Of a stretch of 64,000 bases of DNA, positions 11,392-24,900 are shown piece after piece. This stretch comes from Desmodesmus armatus (lineage: Eukaryota; Chlorophyta; Chlorophyceae; Sphaeropleales; Scenedesmaceae). Within the stretch, counting starts at the first letter, position 1; the number at the start of each line of letters is the position of its first letter. A program made the translations under genes and the position numbers. The stretch is from NCBI GenBank assembly GCA_007449985.2, contig VIIQ02000276.1, positions 28,909 to 92,908 of the forward strand, given 5' to 3'. The notes under the pieces are model-generated. The model had not been told where the DNA came from, ran no database searches, and saw only the letters and a list, made by a program, of their open reading frames with translations.

Positions 11392-12824
11392 GTGAGAAGG
11401 GGCATGTATGCACAGACATGTGCCACAGTGTGTCGTTGGTTACAGGCTTGGATCGGGGGTGCGGGGGAGGAGGAGGGGAGGCGTTGCTGGGTGGGTGACT
11501 GCGTTGGGGTGAGGTGGGGGTGATATTCATGATTGATCAGTGGGCCCTGCAGGCGGCACAAGCGCCCCTCACACCCAGGACCTACCTGCAGGTGAGGCTC
11601 ACACACACGTTTGGACGTGTGGAAGCGGGGGGGGGGGGTAAGTGGTGGGGGAGTGTAATACTGGTGGGGGGGGGGGGTGATGGGGAAGGCCAAGGGAAGT
11701 TACGATATGTATGATGTGGCTGACCAGTGGGGCACTGCAGGCGGCACAGGCGCCCCTCACACCCAGGACCTACCTGCAGGTGAGGCTCACACACACGTTT
11801 GGACGTGTGGAAGCGGGGGGGGGGGGGGGGTAAGTGGTGGGGGAGTGTAATACTGGTGGGGGGGGGGGTGATGGGGAAGGCCAAGGGAAGTTACGATATG
11901 TATGATGTGGCTGACCAGTGGGGCACTGCAGGCGGCACAGGCGCCCTCACACCCAGGACCTACCTGCAGGTGAGGCTCACACACACGTTTGGACGTGTGG
12001 AAGCGGGGGGGGGGGGGGGGGGGTAAGTGGTGGGGGAGTGTAATACTGGTGGGGGGGGGGGTGATGGGGAAGGCCAAGGGAAGTTACGATATGTATGATG
12101 TGGCTGACCAGTGGGGCACTGCAGGCGGCACAGGCGCCCCTCACACCCAGGACCTACCTGCAGGTGAGGCTCACACACACGTTTGGACGTGTGGAAGCGG
12201 GGGGGGGGGTAAGTGGTGGGGGAGTGTAATACTGGTGGGGGGGGGGTGATGGGGAAGGCCAAGGGAAGTTACGATATGTATGATGTGGCTGACCAGTGGG
12301 GCACTGCAGGCGGCACAGGCGCCCCTCACACCCAGGACCTACCTGCAGGTGAGGCTCACACACATGTTTGGGTGTGCGGGGAGGAGGGTGTATTGTGGGG
12401 CGCACCACGAGAGGGGGGGGGGTGCACACCAAGACAATGCATTCCAAGGATCACATGCATGTGCGGGTGGAGTGGGGGTTGGGTGAGTGGCGGCACATCG
12501 CCCCTCACACCCAGGACCTGACCTGCAGGTATGTTGGGGGGGGAGGGGGGGGGGCAATGCAGTGGAAAACATCCGGCAGTGCGTCTCCAACATCATATTT
12601 AGCGTTTGGGTGGGGGGATGGAGTAGTATTGGGGATGGGATGGGGTGCAGGGGGGCCTGCAGGGGGCACAGGCGCCCCTCACACCCAGCCTGGGTGTGAC
12701 CTACCTGCAGGTCTTATGGCATGTCTGTGTGTGATGGTGGTGGTGCTGGGGGGGGGGGGGGTGGAGGGGTTTGGGGGGAAGGGGGGCGCACAGGCACCCC
12801 TCACACCCAGGACCTACCTGCAGG
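11353..12824 (+). repeat. Tandem array of 39-nt cassette exons (AAQAPLTPRTYLQ)
   Basis: A 39-nt block encoding AAQAPLTPRTYLQ, preceded by CTGCAG or CACTGCAG and followed by GTGAG, occurs at 11353-11391 (end of the real exon), 11553-11591, 11741-11779, 11932-11969 (38 nt, one C lost), 12125-12163 and 12310-12348. Decayed copies end at 12528, 12711 and 12824. Period is 185-200 bp and the intervening sequence (gtgaggctcacacacacgtt and a G-run) is nearly identical between copies. Three of the intact copies have CTGAC about 20 nt before the AG, a good branch-point match. Because 39 is a multiple of three and both flanking exons are phase 0, inclusion keeps the frame. Confidence 0.85.
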
Positions 12825-12911
12825 TGAGAGGGGGGGGGGTAACAGGTGACATGTGTGCCCCCGGGGGGGGGGGGGGTTCATGCAGAAGCGTATCATTTCT
12901 CCCCCCCCCCA

Positions 12912-14323
12912 AAAAATGGAGTCCGGCCTCCTTGCACTGCTCAGCAGCCATGTTTCACTTACCTCCTCCAACCCCCGCCTCACCCCCCCCTCCACTACCA
13001 TCACACAATTTCCACTGGCACTTCCATTCCTTACCCCCCTCCCCCTCACCCTCGCACCCCCCCCCCTGCAGAACGTCCATTCCCAGGTTTTCAAATAGAG
13101 TTTGACATGCTGGCTACTGGTTTCACATACATTGATGGATGCTGGCTATGCCAGCAGCCAGAAGCCATTACTCCCCCCCCCCCCCCATACACACATTCCT
13201 TTTGTACAGCTTAACAAATGTTCATGCAGGGAAACGCCCTCGCTTGCCGTCATCGTTTGACCATCCTAGTAGGACTATGTTGGTTGGACTCATAGAACTT
13301 TGCATGCGGCGGCTATGTTGCTTTCATGTTGGCTACACATGTATTCTCCGTGCCTAACACACCCACACATGCACACACCCACACATGCACACACAAACCA
13401 AGCCCCCCTGGCACTCCCCATACCTTGCCCTCCACCACACATACATTCATGGGCTCAACTTGTGTCACGTACATTCATGGTTTCATCATACTCCCTCTCA
13501 AACATAGCCCGACATGCTAGCTACCGGTCTGAAGACAAAAATTGAGTTGGTTTGTGTGTGTGTGTGTATATTTGTGTGGGTGGGTGGGTGGGGGGGTGGG
13601 GGGGAGGGGGGGGGGGGGTGAAAGCTTTGGCTGGCGAGCAGTGCAGAATTTTGCTGGCACTGCTTTCCAGCCAGAAGATCTAACCCCCCCCCCCCTCCCA
13701 CACACACATACACACACAAACCAAGCTCCCCTGGCACGTTCATGGGTGAGGGGTGTGTACGTGCAGGACCTCCATCCAATCCAAGGTTTCTCAAATGGAG
13801 CCCAGCATCCTAGCACTGCTCAACAACCCGGTTGTTGAGCAGGGGGGGGGGGGGGGCAGCTTCGGGGCTTCCGAAGCTGCCCCCCCCCCCCCCCCCTTCA
13901 ACCCCCCCCCCCCCCCCCCCCCCCACCCGCCACCCACCCACCCCCACCCCCACCCCCTTGCACTTGCCCCTCTCGCCCCACCCCAATGGGCCCTGGCAGG
14001 GCCCACACCCACCCATACACACACGCACCCGCAGGACCTTCAATCCAAGGTTTCCCAGATGGAGTCTGGCCTGCTGGCACTGCTCAGCAGCCATAAACTA
14101 TTACACCCCCCCCCAACATCCCCCCTCCCCCACTGTTGAATGCCACTCTTGTGTTGAAACATGATACCTCACCACGCCATCTTGGCATTTCGTCCGCTCA
14201 ACTGCTGCCTGCCCCACTGCCTGCCCCATTGCCTGCCCCCCCCCCAACCACCACCACAGGACCTGCAATCCAAGGTTTCTCAGATGGAGTCTGGCTTGCT
14301 GGCATTGCTCAGCAGCCAGAAGC
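12912..14323 (+). repeat. Acceptor-side copies of the DLQSKVSQMESG exon
   Basis: The start of the exon at 14260 (DLQSKVSQMESGLLALLSS) recurs upstream with its acceptor at 14035 and 13766. More decayed copies lie at 13071 and 12917-12952, with traces at 13508. Each copy has C-rich sequence and CAG before it. All lie in the intron upstream of the real exon, as expected for duplications that span an intron-exon junction. Confidence 0.75.
13816..13896 (+). repeat. Two adjacent perfect hairpins inside a decoy exon copy
   Basis: Arms CTGCTCAACAACC (13816-13828) and GGTTGTTGAGCAG (13830-13842) are perfect complements with a one-base loop. Directly after, a G-run plus CAGCTTCGG (to 13865) pairs with CCGAAGCTG plus a C-run (13871-13896) around a 5-nt loop. 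Confidence 0.75.
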
Positions 14324-14390
14324 TACCCCCAGGAGCAGCAGCACCTCTCATAACCAGCCTGGGCAGCGTACTCGGCGCTGCGGCGGCTGT

Positions 14391-14429
<39 letters not shown>

Positions 14430-14880
14430 CTTGTCAGCTGAGGGTGGTGCCAGCTGTCCTGCTACAGCAGGCACTGTGGCCAGCAGCAGCGGCGGCAGCA
14501 ATGGCAGCAATGATGGCAGCAATGATGGCAGCAATGATGGCAGCAATGGCGGCAGCAGCGGCAGCAATGGAGCGATGGGTGTACCTGGCTTGGATGGGGT
14601 GACAGTGGTACGCACGCTGCCCCAAAATGCTGTCACTAGAACACCCCTCCCAGCTGACAGCAGCAGCAGCAATACCAACGGCAACAGCAGCAGCATGTTG
14701 ACTGGTAGCTTTAAGGCATTGGCTGCTCACCCTACCACAACAGCAGCAGCAGCAGCAACAGCAGCCTCCGCAGTCACCCAGGGTGGTTTGCTTTCATCAG
14801 CAGAGGTCCCTTCCAAACCCCCGCAAACCTCCCCAAGGACTTGCAGACAGACAGTAACAGCAGCATTGGCCGGCCAACTT

Positions 14881-14920
<40 letters not shown>

Positions 14921-14971
14921 TGCAGCAGCAGGAAGCAGGAAAGGCTGAAGCAGCAGGCCGCCAGGCTCAGC

Positions 14972-15004
<33 letters not shown>

Positions 15005-16207
15005 CTTGCAACAGTGCCAGCAGTATCCTTGCATCGCTGCTGACCCGAGTCAGTGCCAGGAACGGCAACAGCAGCAGCAGCAGCAGCAGCATCAGCCCCT
15101 GCACGCGCCAAGCTGCCTGCAACAACACAAAGAGCAGCAGCAGCAGCAACAGCAGCAACAGCAGCAATGGCAGCAATGGCAGCAGTGCTGTGTTGGCAGC
15201 ACCAGCCTTCGAAGCCAACCGGCAGAAGCCAGCCGTCAGTACCAGCGTCGGCGGCAGCAGCAGCGGCAGTATCCTTGCAGCAAAGGCGGCTGACACTGCT
15301 GCTGCTGCTGCTGCTGCTGGGCTGGCAGACTCAGGCTTGCTGCCGCAACTCAACCCACCAGACAGAAACACACCACAGGACAGCGTCACGGCAGCAGCAG
15401 GATCAGCAGCAGGATCAGCGGCAGCAGCAACAGCAGCAATAGCAGCAGCACCAGCAGCAGCACCAGTAGGTCTGCCCCAAGGTGTGCCGTGGGTGTCAGT
15501 AGATGCACTCGCAGCTTCGCTTGCCGCTGCTGCTGGCATAGAAACCCTACACGGGGAGCAACCCACAGCAGCAGCAGCAGCAGCAGCATCTCCTGCTCCT
15601 GCTGCTGCAGCAGTGGAGGCACATGCAGCATCAAGCCTCCAGCTGTTGCCACAGGACAACACCTTACTGCTGCTTGACACCCTCCCCAGGCACCAGACCC
15701 TACCAGTCATTCCAGAGAGCAGGATCTGCTCAGAGACCAACTACTGCTGCCGCAGCGAAGACGTCACTGCTGCTGCTGCTGCTGATTCCGCTGCTGCTTT
15801 GGCGGCTGGTGACACCGCTGAAGGCAGCGATGACAGCAGCAGCGGTGACAAGGCAGCAGGTGACGGCTGGTACGGGCCTGACAACCACCCTCAGCAGCAG
15901 CAGCAGCAGCAGGCTGATGCACAGGTGTCAGCAGCACCAGCAGCAGCAGCAGCAGCGGCAGCAGCATCTGTTGCTGCAGCTGACCAACTAGGATGCCCAT
16001 GCATTGGCAATCCCGGGCGAAGTGACCTGGTCAAACAGGTTGGTCTCTTAGCCAAACCTCAGCAGCAGCAGCAGCAGCAGCAGACACGTTGTGACGAGCC
16101 ATTTGGCATCACGGCACATGGTGCATGTGCCAACAGGAGCAGCAGCAGTACTGGCGGCAGCAAGTTCAGCCCACTGGAGAGGCGCAAGGCGTTTGATGCA
16201 ATGAGGA

Positions 16208-16239
<32 letters not shown>

Positions 16240-16559
16240 TTGCGGCGGCGGCTGGGCAGCACCGGCAGGGTTGCTCGTCATGCCGACTCAATGGAGCAGC
16301 TGCTCAACAAAAGCTGGTGCGTGAGCTCAAGTAACCGCCCGATTGCGTTTCAGTGAAATGTTTCTAAGGCCCATTAATACGTCCAGCCCTGCATGCTCGC
16401 ACGCCCATTCCAGTACGCCTGCTGCCTGGGTCGCTGGTACTTCCCATATTGTCTGTTCCGCATGGATGGCATTCACACGCACATGGGTGGCAATTTCGAC
16501 ATCTGCTGCTGCCATGACTTATCACGCCTCAGTGCTGTTGTCACCACCCCCTCATGTTC

Positions 16560-16639
<80 letters not shown>

Positions 16640-16658
16640 ACGGGTGCTGTTCTCCCCT

Positions 16659-16713
<55 letters not shown>

Positions 16714-16752
16714 ACGGGTGCCGCTCTCCCCTTGTTGCTGCTGCTGCTGCCA

Positions 16753-16793
<41 letters not shown>

Positions 16794-16812
16794 ACGGGTG
16801 CCGCTCTCCCCT

Positions 16813-16876
<64 letters not shown>

Positions 16877-19043
16877 GCTGCTGCTGCCGCTGCTGCTGCA
16901 GGCTTCCTGAGCTGCTGTCTCCAGGGTTGCCTTCTGCTCAGGAGCTGTTGGACAGGAGTTGGGAGATCGCTTCTGCCAAGGCAGCAGCCAAAGTGCAGGC
17001 GGGAAAGGTGTGTCACATAAGCTTGGGTTGGTTATGGAGGTTATGATGGCGTGAGGGGGGGGGGTAGAATGCTGGGCTTTCACTCTCAGCTAAGCCAGTG
17101 GTTCTTTATAGGCATTGCAACTTCCTTCCTTCTTCAACCCCACGGGGGCGGAGGGTGTGTGTGTGGGGGGGGGGGGGGCACCCAACCACCTGCCAGTGCG
17201 CCTTGCTTGTACAAAGGCAACACCAATTCTGAATGCATGGCTTCTGCTGTTGTGTCGTTTTTGCAAAGCCCGTCATCAAGCCAGCACTTGGAGGGTGTGT
17301 TTCGCTCTTTGAACATGCAATGAAAACATATTGCCACACTCCCTGTGTGCGCTCTGCCCGTTGAGCTATGCCATGCCAGATGCCATGTTGTGCTTTGCTC
17401 TGTTGCTGTGCTGCGCAGCCGCGCCCCTTCAAGGCCAGAGAGGTGCCGGCCCACGTCTACGAGAACCGCTTCACAGGGCTCACAGACTCACCAAAGGCTG
17501 AGCTCAATTCCAATGCTAGCGCATCAGGCAGGCGCATGGTGGGGAAGGCAAGGTGAGGGGGCGTGATGTGTGCAATGCGAAACTTTGGTACACTTCAGGC
17601 AACACTGCAAGCAATGCAGGTTATGGCGGCGGCCAGATGCACGCATATCTGAAACATCGACTCAACCATTGACGGAGTGTGCAGGACCGTCCTAGTGATG
17701 ACATCACTTGATATATGCAGAGTATGCAGATATCTATTCACCCACGACCCAAGAAACTGAATACTGTTGTGAGAACTGCACTCATCTGACTACTGCCTTC
17801 CTTGTCCATGTTGATTGTGCACCGCTGATCCCGCCTCTCTGTGCCCTGCATGTACCCATCAATCGCCACTCCAAGCAGTGTGGTAGGCGGCAACACCAGC
17901 GCAACATTAGCGAGCGCCGGAGTGCAAGTCCCTGCGGTGCCATCAACCCTTGCCGGCCGGCTGTCACCCACAAGGCAGCGCGCCTCCCCATATGACATGC
18001 CGCACGCCTTGGCGACACTGACCACCAGTGGCATGGGCCCTCGCCGGGCGTACAGCAGTAGCAGCAGCTTCAGCGGCGTCGGTGGCGCCTCCAAAGGCTC
18101 CTCGGAGCGCCAAGTCTCGAACGAGGCGGCAGCCGTGATGCGCACCGCCGAGAGCCTGAAGAAGCTCGAGCACCAGCAGAAGCTCCGGCTGTTGGCCGAG
18201 GTGAAGATTGAGCGCAGCCGGAGCGCCCCGCGGTCCGCTTCGGCGACGTCCAGGGCGTCGAGTCCGTCTCGGCATGGATTCGACACGGCGAGCCGCCACA
18301 ACAGCTTCACAGGCAGCTTGCTCGGTGTAGGCCGATGCAGTGCGGCCTCTCTACAAGGCTACACGGCCGCAACCGAGGGTCCGCGCTTCCGCCTCGGAGG
18401 TGATTCATCGGCTGGCACGCCGGGTCGAGTTGGCGCTCCACGCCGCGAGGTCCGTTTCACGGCGGAGAGCCGTCACCGCAGCAGCATCAACACATGCAGC
18501 GACGTGGAGGACTTCGACCTCGACGACATCGACTTCATTGAAACTTCCAACGGTGGCTCCATGGCCGACAGCAATCGCACCCGCAGATCCGTGCTTGGCG
18601 CATCATCCTCGGGCTCGGTGCGCGGACACGCATCGTCCTCGTGCGGCCCCACCTCGATGCGCCAATCATTGACCTCAAGCGTGGGTTGTGGCCCATACTC
18701 CGTCCAAAGGCCATCATCGGAGCTGTGTGCGCCGGGCCTTGGGTACGAGCCGCGCAGCTTCAGTGTCACCTGGGATGAGTCGCTGCTCGCGCAGTGCGAC
18801 GACCCAACAGCTCTCATCGAGGCATACCGGGCTCAATACCGAAGGAGTGTGAGTGCGCAGAGCGTGCGCCCATTTGGCATGTATGTGCCGTCTTTCAACG
18901 GCGGCAGCAGCAACGGAAGCAGGTTGCAGAGCAGCAGCAGGAGCAACAGCCCAAGCAGGCACCATGCTTTGCAACAACGGCGGCCTGCTAGCACAACCAA
19001 TTGCTACACCCATGGTTTGGAGCACCTCCTGGACTATTGCTAA
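14260..19043 (+). CDS. FAM161-like low-complexity protein, C-terminal four exons
   Basis: Exons 14260-16316, 16902-17007, 17419-17552 and 17879-19043 (stop TAA) splice in matching phase; W is split across 16316/16902 and S across 17552/17879. The first exon starts with a short amphipathic segment (DLQSKVSQMESGLLALL), then long Q, A and S/N runs. Ordered parts follow: SPLERRKAFDAMRRQQ, LPELLSPGLPSAQELLDRSW, AKAAAKVQAGK and RPFKAREVPAHVYENRF. The last resembles the 'F-K-A-R-x-V-P' signature of FAM161/UPF0564 proteins of centrioles and cilia; that link is tentative because it rests on one short motif. The final exon is Ser-rich, with a basic helix (VMRTAESLKKLEHQQKLRLL), an acidic stretch (DVEDFDLDDIDFIE) and a C-terminus without known domain. 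The intron 16317-16901 is filled with CTG runs. Confidence 0.65.
16560..16900 (+). repeat. CTG-repeat intron segment ending at the acceptor
   Basis: Almost pure CTG triplets in four blocks, separated by 'ctacgggtgccgctctccccttgtt', which itself recurs three times. It ends at CTGCTGCTGCAG|GCTTCC, so the CTG run stands where the polypyrimidine tract would be. Frames open through it are shadows. Confidence 0.8.
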
Positions 19044-19201
19044 CTTGGTTGTGGCTAGATTGATCATGATGCAACCCTGGCAACTGGTGATTGTGCAGAT
19101 TGTCAAGGTGGTAAGGGCCTTGACTTTTGCCTTATGTTGTGGTTGCAAGCTTGGGTGGTGCAATGGCCAAGTGCCGGTTTCACATCCGCACATGATGCCA
19201 T

Positions 19202-19206
19202 TGTAA
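19202..19206 (+). terminator. Candidate poly(A) signal TGTAA
   Basis: TGTAA, the usual chlamydomonadalean polyadenylation signal, lies about 160 nt after the stop at 19043. A five-base match is weak on its own; I did not find a clear TGTAA soon after the other genes' stops. Confidence 0.3.
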
Positions 19207-20187
19207 GTGTTGCGCATGCAACGGTGTGTGCATGCCCATTTGTGGTTATGGATGCACTGATAACTGGCACAACACCCTGCCCTTGGCTGAACCTGCAGTG
19301 GTTTTCAGGGGAGCCATAGGCTACTCAGATGGTTCTTGAACTGTCATGAGGTCAAAGGGTGGTAGCGACTTGCGGAAGAAAGAAAGATATGCGCGCACCC
19401 TGGGTGTGACATGCTCATGCGCGAACGCCATATGATATCTCCCAGCAGTTTACGTCTGTTGATGACAGCCCTTCACATGCATGCTCGAGGGCTTAGGCGA
19501 TGGCACGCATGGCTCCACCCCACTTTCAGAGGCAATTCAATTGCCCGAGGGGCCGTACATGAGTTGCCAGCATGCTAATGGTGGGTTGATGCTGAGTGGG
19601 GCCGTGTGGATGCACGTGCACAGAATTGACATGTGTGATCATGGCTCATGCCAAGGTGACCAGGTGTAGAATACACACATGTGCATGTTTCACGTGATCG
19701 GGTTGGAGGTTGATGGACCTTGGCTGTATGGGTGGTCGACCCGTGACATGCCTACCGCCGGTGTTGTGTGGATTTGGGACTCCTTCATTGGAGTGAGTTA
19801 TAATTATATGTGATTAGCCCACTTTGATTGTTCCGCATATTGTTTGTCAGTGGCTTGCTCTCACGCTTGATCACGTTGAACTCACAAAGAACTTCGCCTT
19901 CCAACACCTGAGGCGCCACCCTTTATGCCAAACCCTAGTGTGTTGACAGGTTGTCCTGGCACATAAAGATACAGAGACACCCCCTTGGCACATGCAATGT
20001 TGATTGTAGCCGACATTGTCCATTGTCTCCACCTGCCGTGGAACATGTGCAACTTAACTGAGCTCACATGCCTTGTAGAACATTGCGCTGTCAACCATGC
20101 CCATCCTTGGTAACCTACCTGCTAGCTGTTGCCTAGATGGCCCACACGTCTTATGTGGTGTCAAGTTGTCACAAGCATTGTCGCATG

Positions 20188-20403
20188 CAGGGCTCGCAAC
20201 AACGTTCGTTGGAACGAAGATCAGGGCCAAAAGGCCGTTTTCTGAAGGCGCTTCGTTGGGAACCAACGAGGCAAAACCGGCCTGGCACCCCCTGTTCTGT
20301 AGTTTCAGCGTAGTTTTTGGTGCTTTTGCCCTGCTGCAACGAAACATTTTTTCTGGCAACGTTGGGATCCAACGAAGGCCCCTGACCTTTGTTGCGACCC
20401 CTG
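20188..20403. mobile_element. Non-autonomous hAT-type MITE (216 bp) with 8-bp TSD
   Basis: Terminal inverted repeats are CAGGGCTCGCAACAA (20188-20202) and TTGTTGCGACCCCTG (20389-20403), 14 of 15 matching. Both ends are flanked by the identical 8-mer GTCGCATG (20180-20187 and 20404-20411). An 8-bp target duplication with CAGGG-starting ends is the hallmark of the hAT superfamily. The interior is rich in GTTGG/CCAAC motifs, partly self-complementary (CGTTCGTTGG, CCAACGAAGG), and has no ORF. Confidence 0.85.
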
Positions 20404-21931
20404 GTCGCATGGCCCAGTAGTGCCCGGTCTGCACAAGGAACGCGGTTGTTGGATTCAAAACTTTCAAGGTGATCACTCCCACCACTGGTGGAGTTGCCTC
20501 GAAGCACGTTGACCATACTGAGAACAACTACTGAGTTATGTTTTGACTTATTGTTACTGTTATATGGTTCAGGCTGAGCCTGAACACCCCGTAGGGAGCC
20601 AACAAGGCTCATGGGGCATCAGCATCCTAGAACGTATCTGAATATACATCGTAATACTCATCTGAGAACGCACTGAAGAACATATCGGAGGCCTTGGGGG
20701 TCAACCCATCCTCAGCAACACCCGGTGACCCATGATGGTATCGGCTTCCTCAGCTAACATACTTCCAATGATTGCCAACGCCTCAATGTTATGGAATAGC
20801 CGCTTGCTTGGGTATAAAGAGGAGTCAATTCAAGCTGGTGCCGCGCAGTGCGATTGCGCTGCATGCATGTGATATGGTGATGCACACTATGCACACCATT
20901 GCTAGTTTGCAGTGCACAACAGCCAACCAGCATGCACCGTGCATGGCACACTATGGATGCTCAGCACCCAGGCTGAATATGCCTAAATCCCAGGCTGTCG
21001 AACACACTACAGTTGTACTTGCACTGCACTGTGGTACATGCCCCCCCCCCCTCCTGTTGGATTTGCCCCCGTTCCCCCCCCCCCCATATGGCATTTGGAT
21101 GTGTATTGTGTTTCACCCTGTGACATCCGAAGATACAGACATCTGGGAACTCCAGCACGCAAGAACGGCAGTATCAAATAATCTTGATGCTGTTTCAAAC
21201 TGGCCAGTGTGTAGGGTGCCTGCAACAAGTACACTCGACTGCTGCATGCAGATGTAAGGCCCAAAGTGATCAGTGCAGACATACACCACACTATTGATCA
21301 TCCTTTTCCTTGAAGCTGCTATCTGCAATTTCCCAGCTTTCTGCAGTCAACACGGCCCGGGATCCAATGTTGGCACTTGACCCAACTCTGCCTCCGACCA
21401 AATTGGTGACTAGAGGTAGAGTTATCTTCGGTTTTCGCCACACATCTTGCTGGCAACACAGCGGTCCGGACCTGTCGGGACCTGGCGGTCAGTGGGTGGG
21501 ACCACAGACAGACCATTCTGATCACCGACCAAGCACCGCTTAGCAGCCACAAACAGAAACTATTGATACGGCTGTGCAACAGTCGCCACAGCTCAGCAGA
21601 CTTCTCACTCGCGAGTCTTCTACTGTTCTTTCTGCCCGGGCGTTTGACCTCGTTGCCTTCAGTACACGCTTTGTGCCATCACAATCACTCAGAACACCTG
21701 CAAAACGTGATCTGTCTGGCTCCGGCCCCTCCATCAGCATATCCGGTGGAAAGCAGCAGCAACCCCATCACCACAGCAGCAGAACAGCTCTTCTGTCCAG
21801 CTGCCCTGCTCTGGGCTCCAGTCTATCGCTTCGATTGTTTGATCAACGTTATAGCTAGTATCCAGATGCACTAGGTGCTCCCAAGACCCTCAGTTTCAGT
21901 GGTCCTGATACAGGGCAGCAACAGCAGCAGG

Positions 21932-24900
21932 ATGGGGAAGGAGCGGGAGCACCACCTTGGTGGATCCATAGGCATGAGGAGCGGGATACAGCCTATGATG
22001 GGGGTCCTGGTAGCGATTTACGTCATCTTTGCAGTTGCCCTAGCCCACACAGCCTTTGTAGCGATCCAAGGCAGGTCGACAGCAGCAGCAGGCCTCGAAG
22101 CCAGCCACAGCTCGGCGACAGCTTTCACGGAACTCAAGCAGCAGATCGAGGAGCTTCGGAAGCAGCTCTCGGACACGCAGGCAGGCATGGCAGCAAGCAG
22201 CAACAGCACCAGCAGCACGCTGCAGGAGCACCTCCAGCAGATGAAGGCAGAGATAACGCAGCAGATCGCACAGCCCCTGCAGGAATCCCACAAAGCTACT
22301 GATGCGTTACTCGACAAAGCTTCGAAACTGGACCAGCGAGTTGCAGAGCTGCACAGTAAGGTCAACACCGTGCAGGACCACATCTCTGCACCGGCCCCAG
22401 CACAGCCTGCAGGAGCGCGCGTGGAGGACAAGGAGTTGCACCATATAGGTGAGGGGGGGGGGGGGGGTCGGGGGGGGGGGGGCATGTCCGTTGGGGGTGT
22501 GAAGGGCTGAGGGGATAGGTGTGGGCTGGTACACATGCGTAAGCAGCTGCACCCCATTCGTGAATGTGTGTGGTTCATATGCAGTAGCACATACCCCTCA
22601 TGTATTGGCCCTAGCACAGCCTGCAGGAGCGCACATGGAGGACAAGGAGGTGCACCAAATAGGTGAGGGCGCGTCTGGGGGGTGTGCAGGTGTGAAGGGG
22701 ATGTGTGTGGGGGAGGCCGTGCGAGTTGAGGTTTGTAGGGGGTGTGATAGGCTGAGTTGAAGGGGTACGGGTCGGAGGCACAAGCAGCTGCACCCCAAGG
22801 ATGTAATACATATGTAGTAGCACATCGTGCTCATGCGTCGGCCCAGCACAGCCTGCAGGCGCGCGCGTGGAGGACAAGGAGTTGCACCACATAGGTGAGG
22901 GCGTGTCAGGGAGGTGCAGGTGTGTGTGTGTGGGGGGGGGGGGCAGGGCGCGCGCAGGTCCGTTAGGGGTGTGAAGGGCTGAGGGGATAGGCGTGGGCTG
23001 ATACACAGGCACAAGCAGCTGCACCCCATTCGTAGCTGTTTGTTGTACACATGCAATAGCACACACCCCTCATGCACCGGCCCCAGCACAGCCTGCAGGA
23101 GCGCGCGTGGAGGACAACATGCCTCTATTGCTTCTGCTGCACCACATAGGTGAGGGGGCGTCAAGGGGGTGTGCAGGTGTGAAGGGGATGTCTGTGGGGG
23201 AGGCCGTGCGAGTTGAGGTTTGTAGGTAGGCGTCAGGAGAGGAAGGGTGTGATAGGGTGAGTTGAAGGGGTTGGGGGCGCCCAGCACAGCATGCAGGGGC
23301 ATGTGTGTGCAGGACAAGCAGCTGCACCCACATGCGTCAGGGAAAGGGTGGCGGGGTGTGAATGGCGCATGCTGTTGTGGGGTTGGTGAGGGTAGTGGGG
23401 TGTACCCAGCAGTGCCCAGCACAGCATGCAGGGGCATGTGTGTGCAGGACAAGCAGCTGCACTCGCATGCGTTAGGGAAAGGGTGGCGGAGTGTGGAAGG
23501 CGCATAGTGTTCAGGGGTTGGTGAGGATATTGGGGTGTACGCAGTAGGGCCAGCACAGCATGAAGAGGCATGTGTGTGCAGGGCAAGCAGCTGCACTCAG
23601 AAGCATCAGGATAGTAGTGACGGGGTGGCGGGGTGTGGCTGTTGAGGGATCGATGGGGGTTAGTGGGGTGTACCTAGTAGCGCCCAGCACAGCCTGCAGG
23701 GGCATGTGTGTGCAGGACAAGCAGCTGCACTCGCATGCGTTAGGGAAAGGGTGGCGAAGTGTGGAAGACACGTGCGTCTTTGGGTTGGTGGGGGTAGTGG
23801 GGTGTAAATAGTAGGGCCAGCACAGCCTGCAGGGGCATGTGTGCGCAGTACAGGCAGCTGCACCCACATGCGTCAGGGAGAGGGTGGCGGGGTGTGGAAC
23901 ACATGCAGTTGAGGGACAGGCGGGGGTAGTGGGGTGTAGGCAGTAGCGCCCAGCACAGCATACAGGTGCATGTTTGTGCAGGACAGGGCAGATGCACCCA
24001 AAATGTGTCAAGGGAGGGGTGACGGGGTGTGGAAGGCGCCTGATGTTGAAAGGTTGGTGGGGGGTAGTGGGGTGTACCAGTAATGCCCAGCACAGCATGC
24101 AGGGGCATGTGTGTGTGCGGGACAAGCAGCTGCATTCACATGTGTTACGGAGGGTGGTGGGATGTGTGAAACGTATGATGTTGAAAGGTTGGTGGGGGGT
24201 AGTGGGGTGTACCAGTAGTACCCAGCACAGCATGCAGGGGCATGTGTGTGCGGGACAAGCAGCTGCACTCACATGTGTTACGGAGGGTGGTGGGGTGTGA
24301 AAAACGTATGATGTTCAGGGCTTGGTGGGGGTAGTGGGCCGTAGCAGTCGGGCCAGCGCAGATTGCAGGGGCTTGTGCGACTAGGACGCGCTGGGGTGCT
24401 TGTGAGGGCTGTTCATGTGTAGTGTCATATATTTGGGCGTGAGCTGTAACTGTGATTTTAGTGGTGTCCTGTCATTGTCTTGTGTCGGCTGCTGTCCTGC
24501 GCAGGTGTGGTGCTGAGCTGTGCGCCATGCTTGCACGTGCAGCAAGATGCCTCCTCACCCTCACCCCCTGATTCTGTCCTGCAGTTATTTATGGTACTGT
24601 ACCTGCGCTGCACTGTCTGCAGTTTTATATGGCACTGTGCCTGCGCTACGCTGTGCTTTGCTGTGATTCACATGCAGCAGTATCCTTCATGCACCTCTGT
24701 CAACTTACACTGTCAACCCTCCGCTCACCTTTCCCGTTGCGCAGTGATGGCCGGTTCGGTGTGTGACAAGCGTGGTGCGTCGGGCCTCACGCTGAACATA
24801 ACATCTGAGCTGGTTGCGCCGCTGGTGATTGTGGGGCACAACAGGCCGGGATACCTGGCAAAAACCATGATGATCCTCATGAAGTGAGTCGCAGTGTAGT

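Larger units (their letters stand above)
19044..21931. other. Intergenic, with one hAT-type MITE
   Basis: No coding exon recognised. It contains the 3' UTR of the upstream gene, the MITE at 20188-20403, a short C-run segment at 21042-21088, and the 5' flank of the GT13 gene. Open frames at 21560-21870 are not protein-like beyond a His/Ser-rich stretch and are probably 5' UTR. Confidence 0.5.
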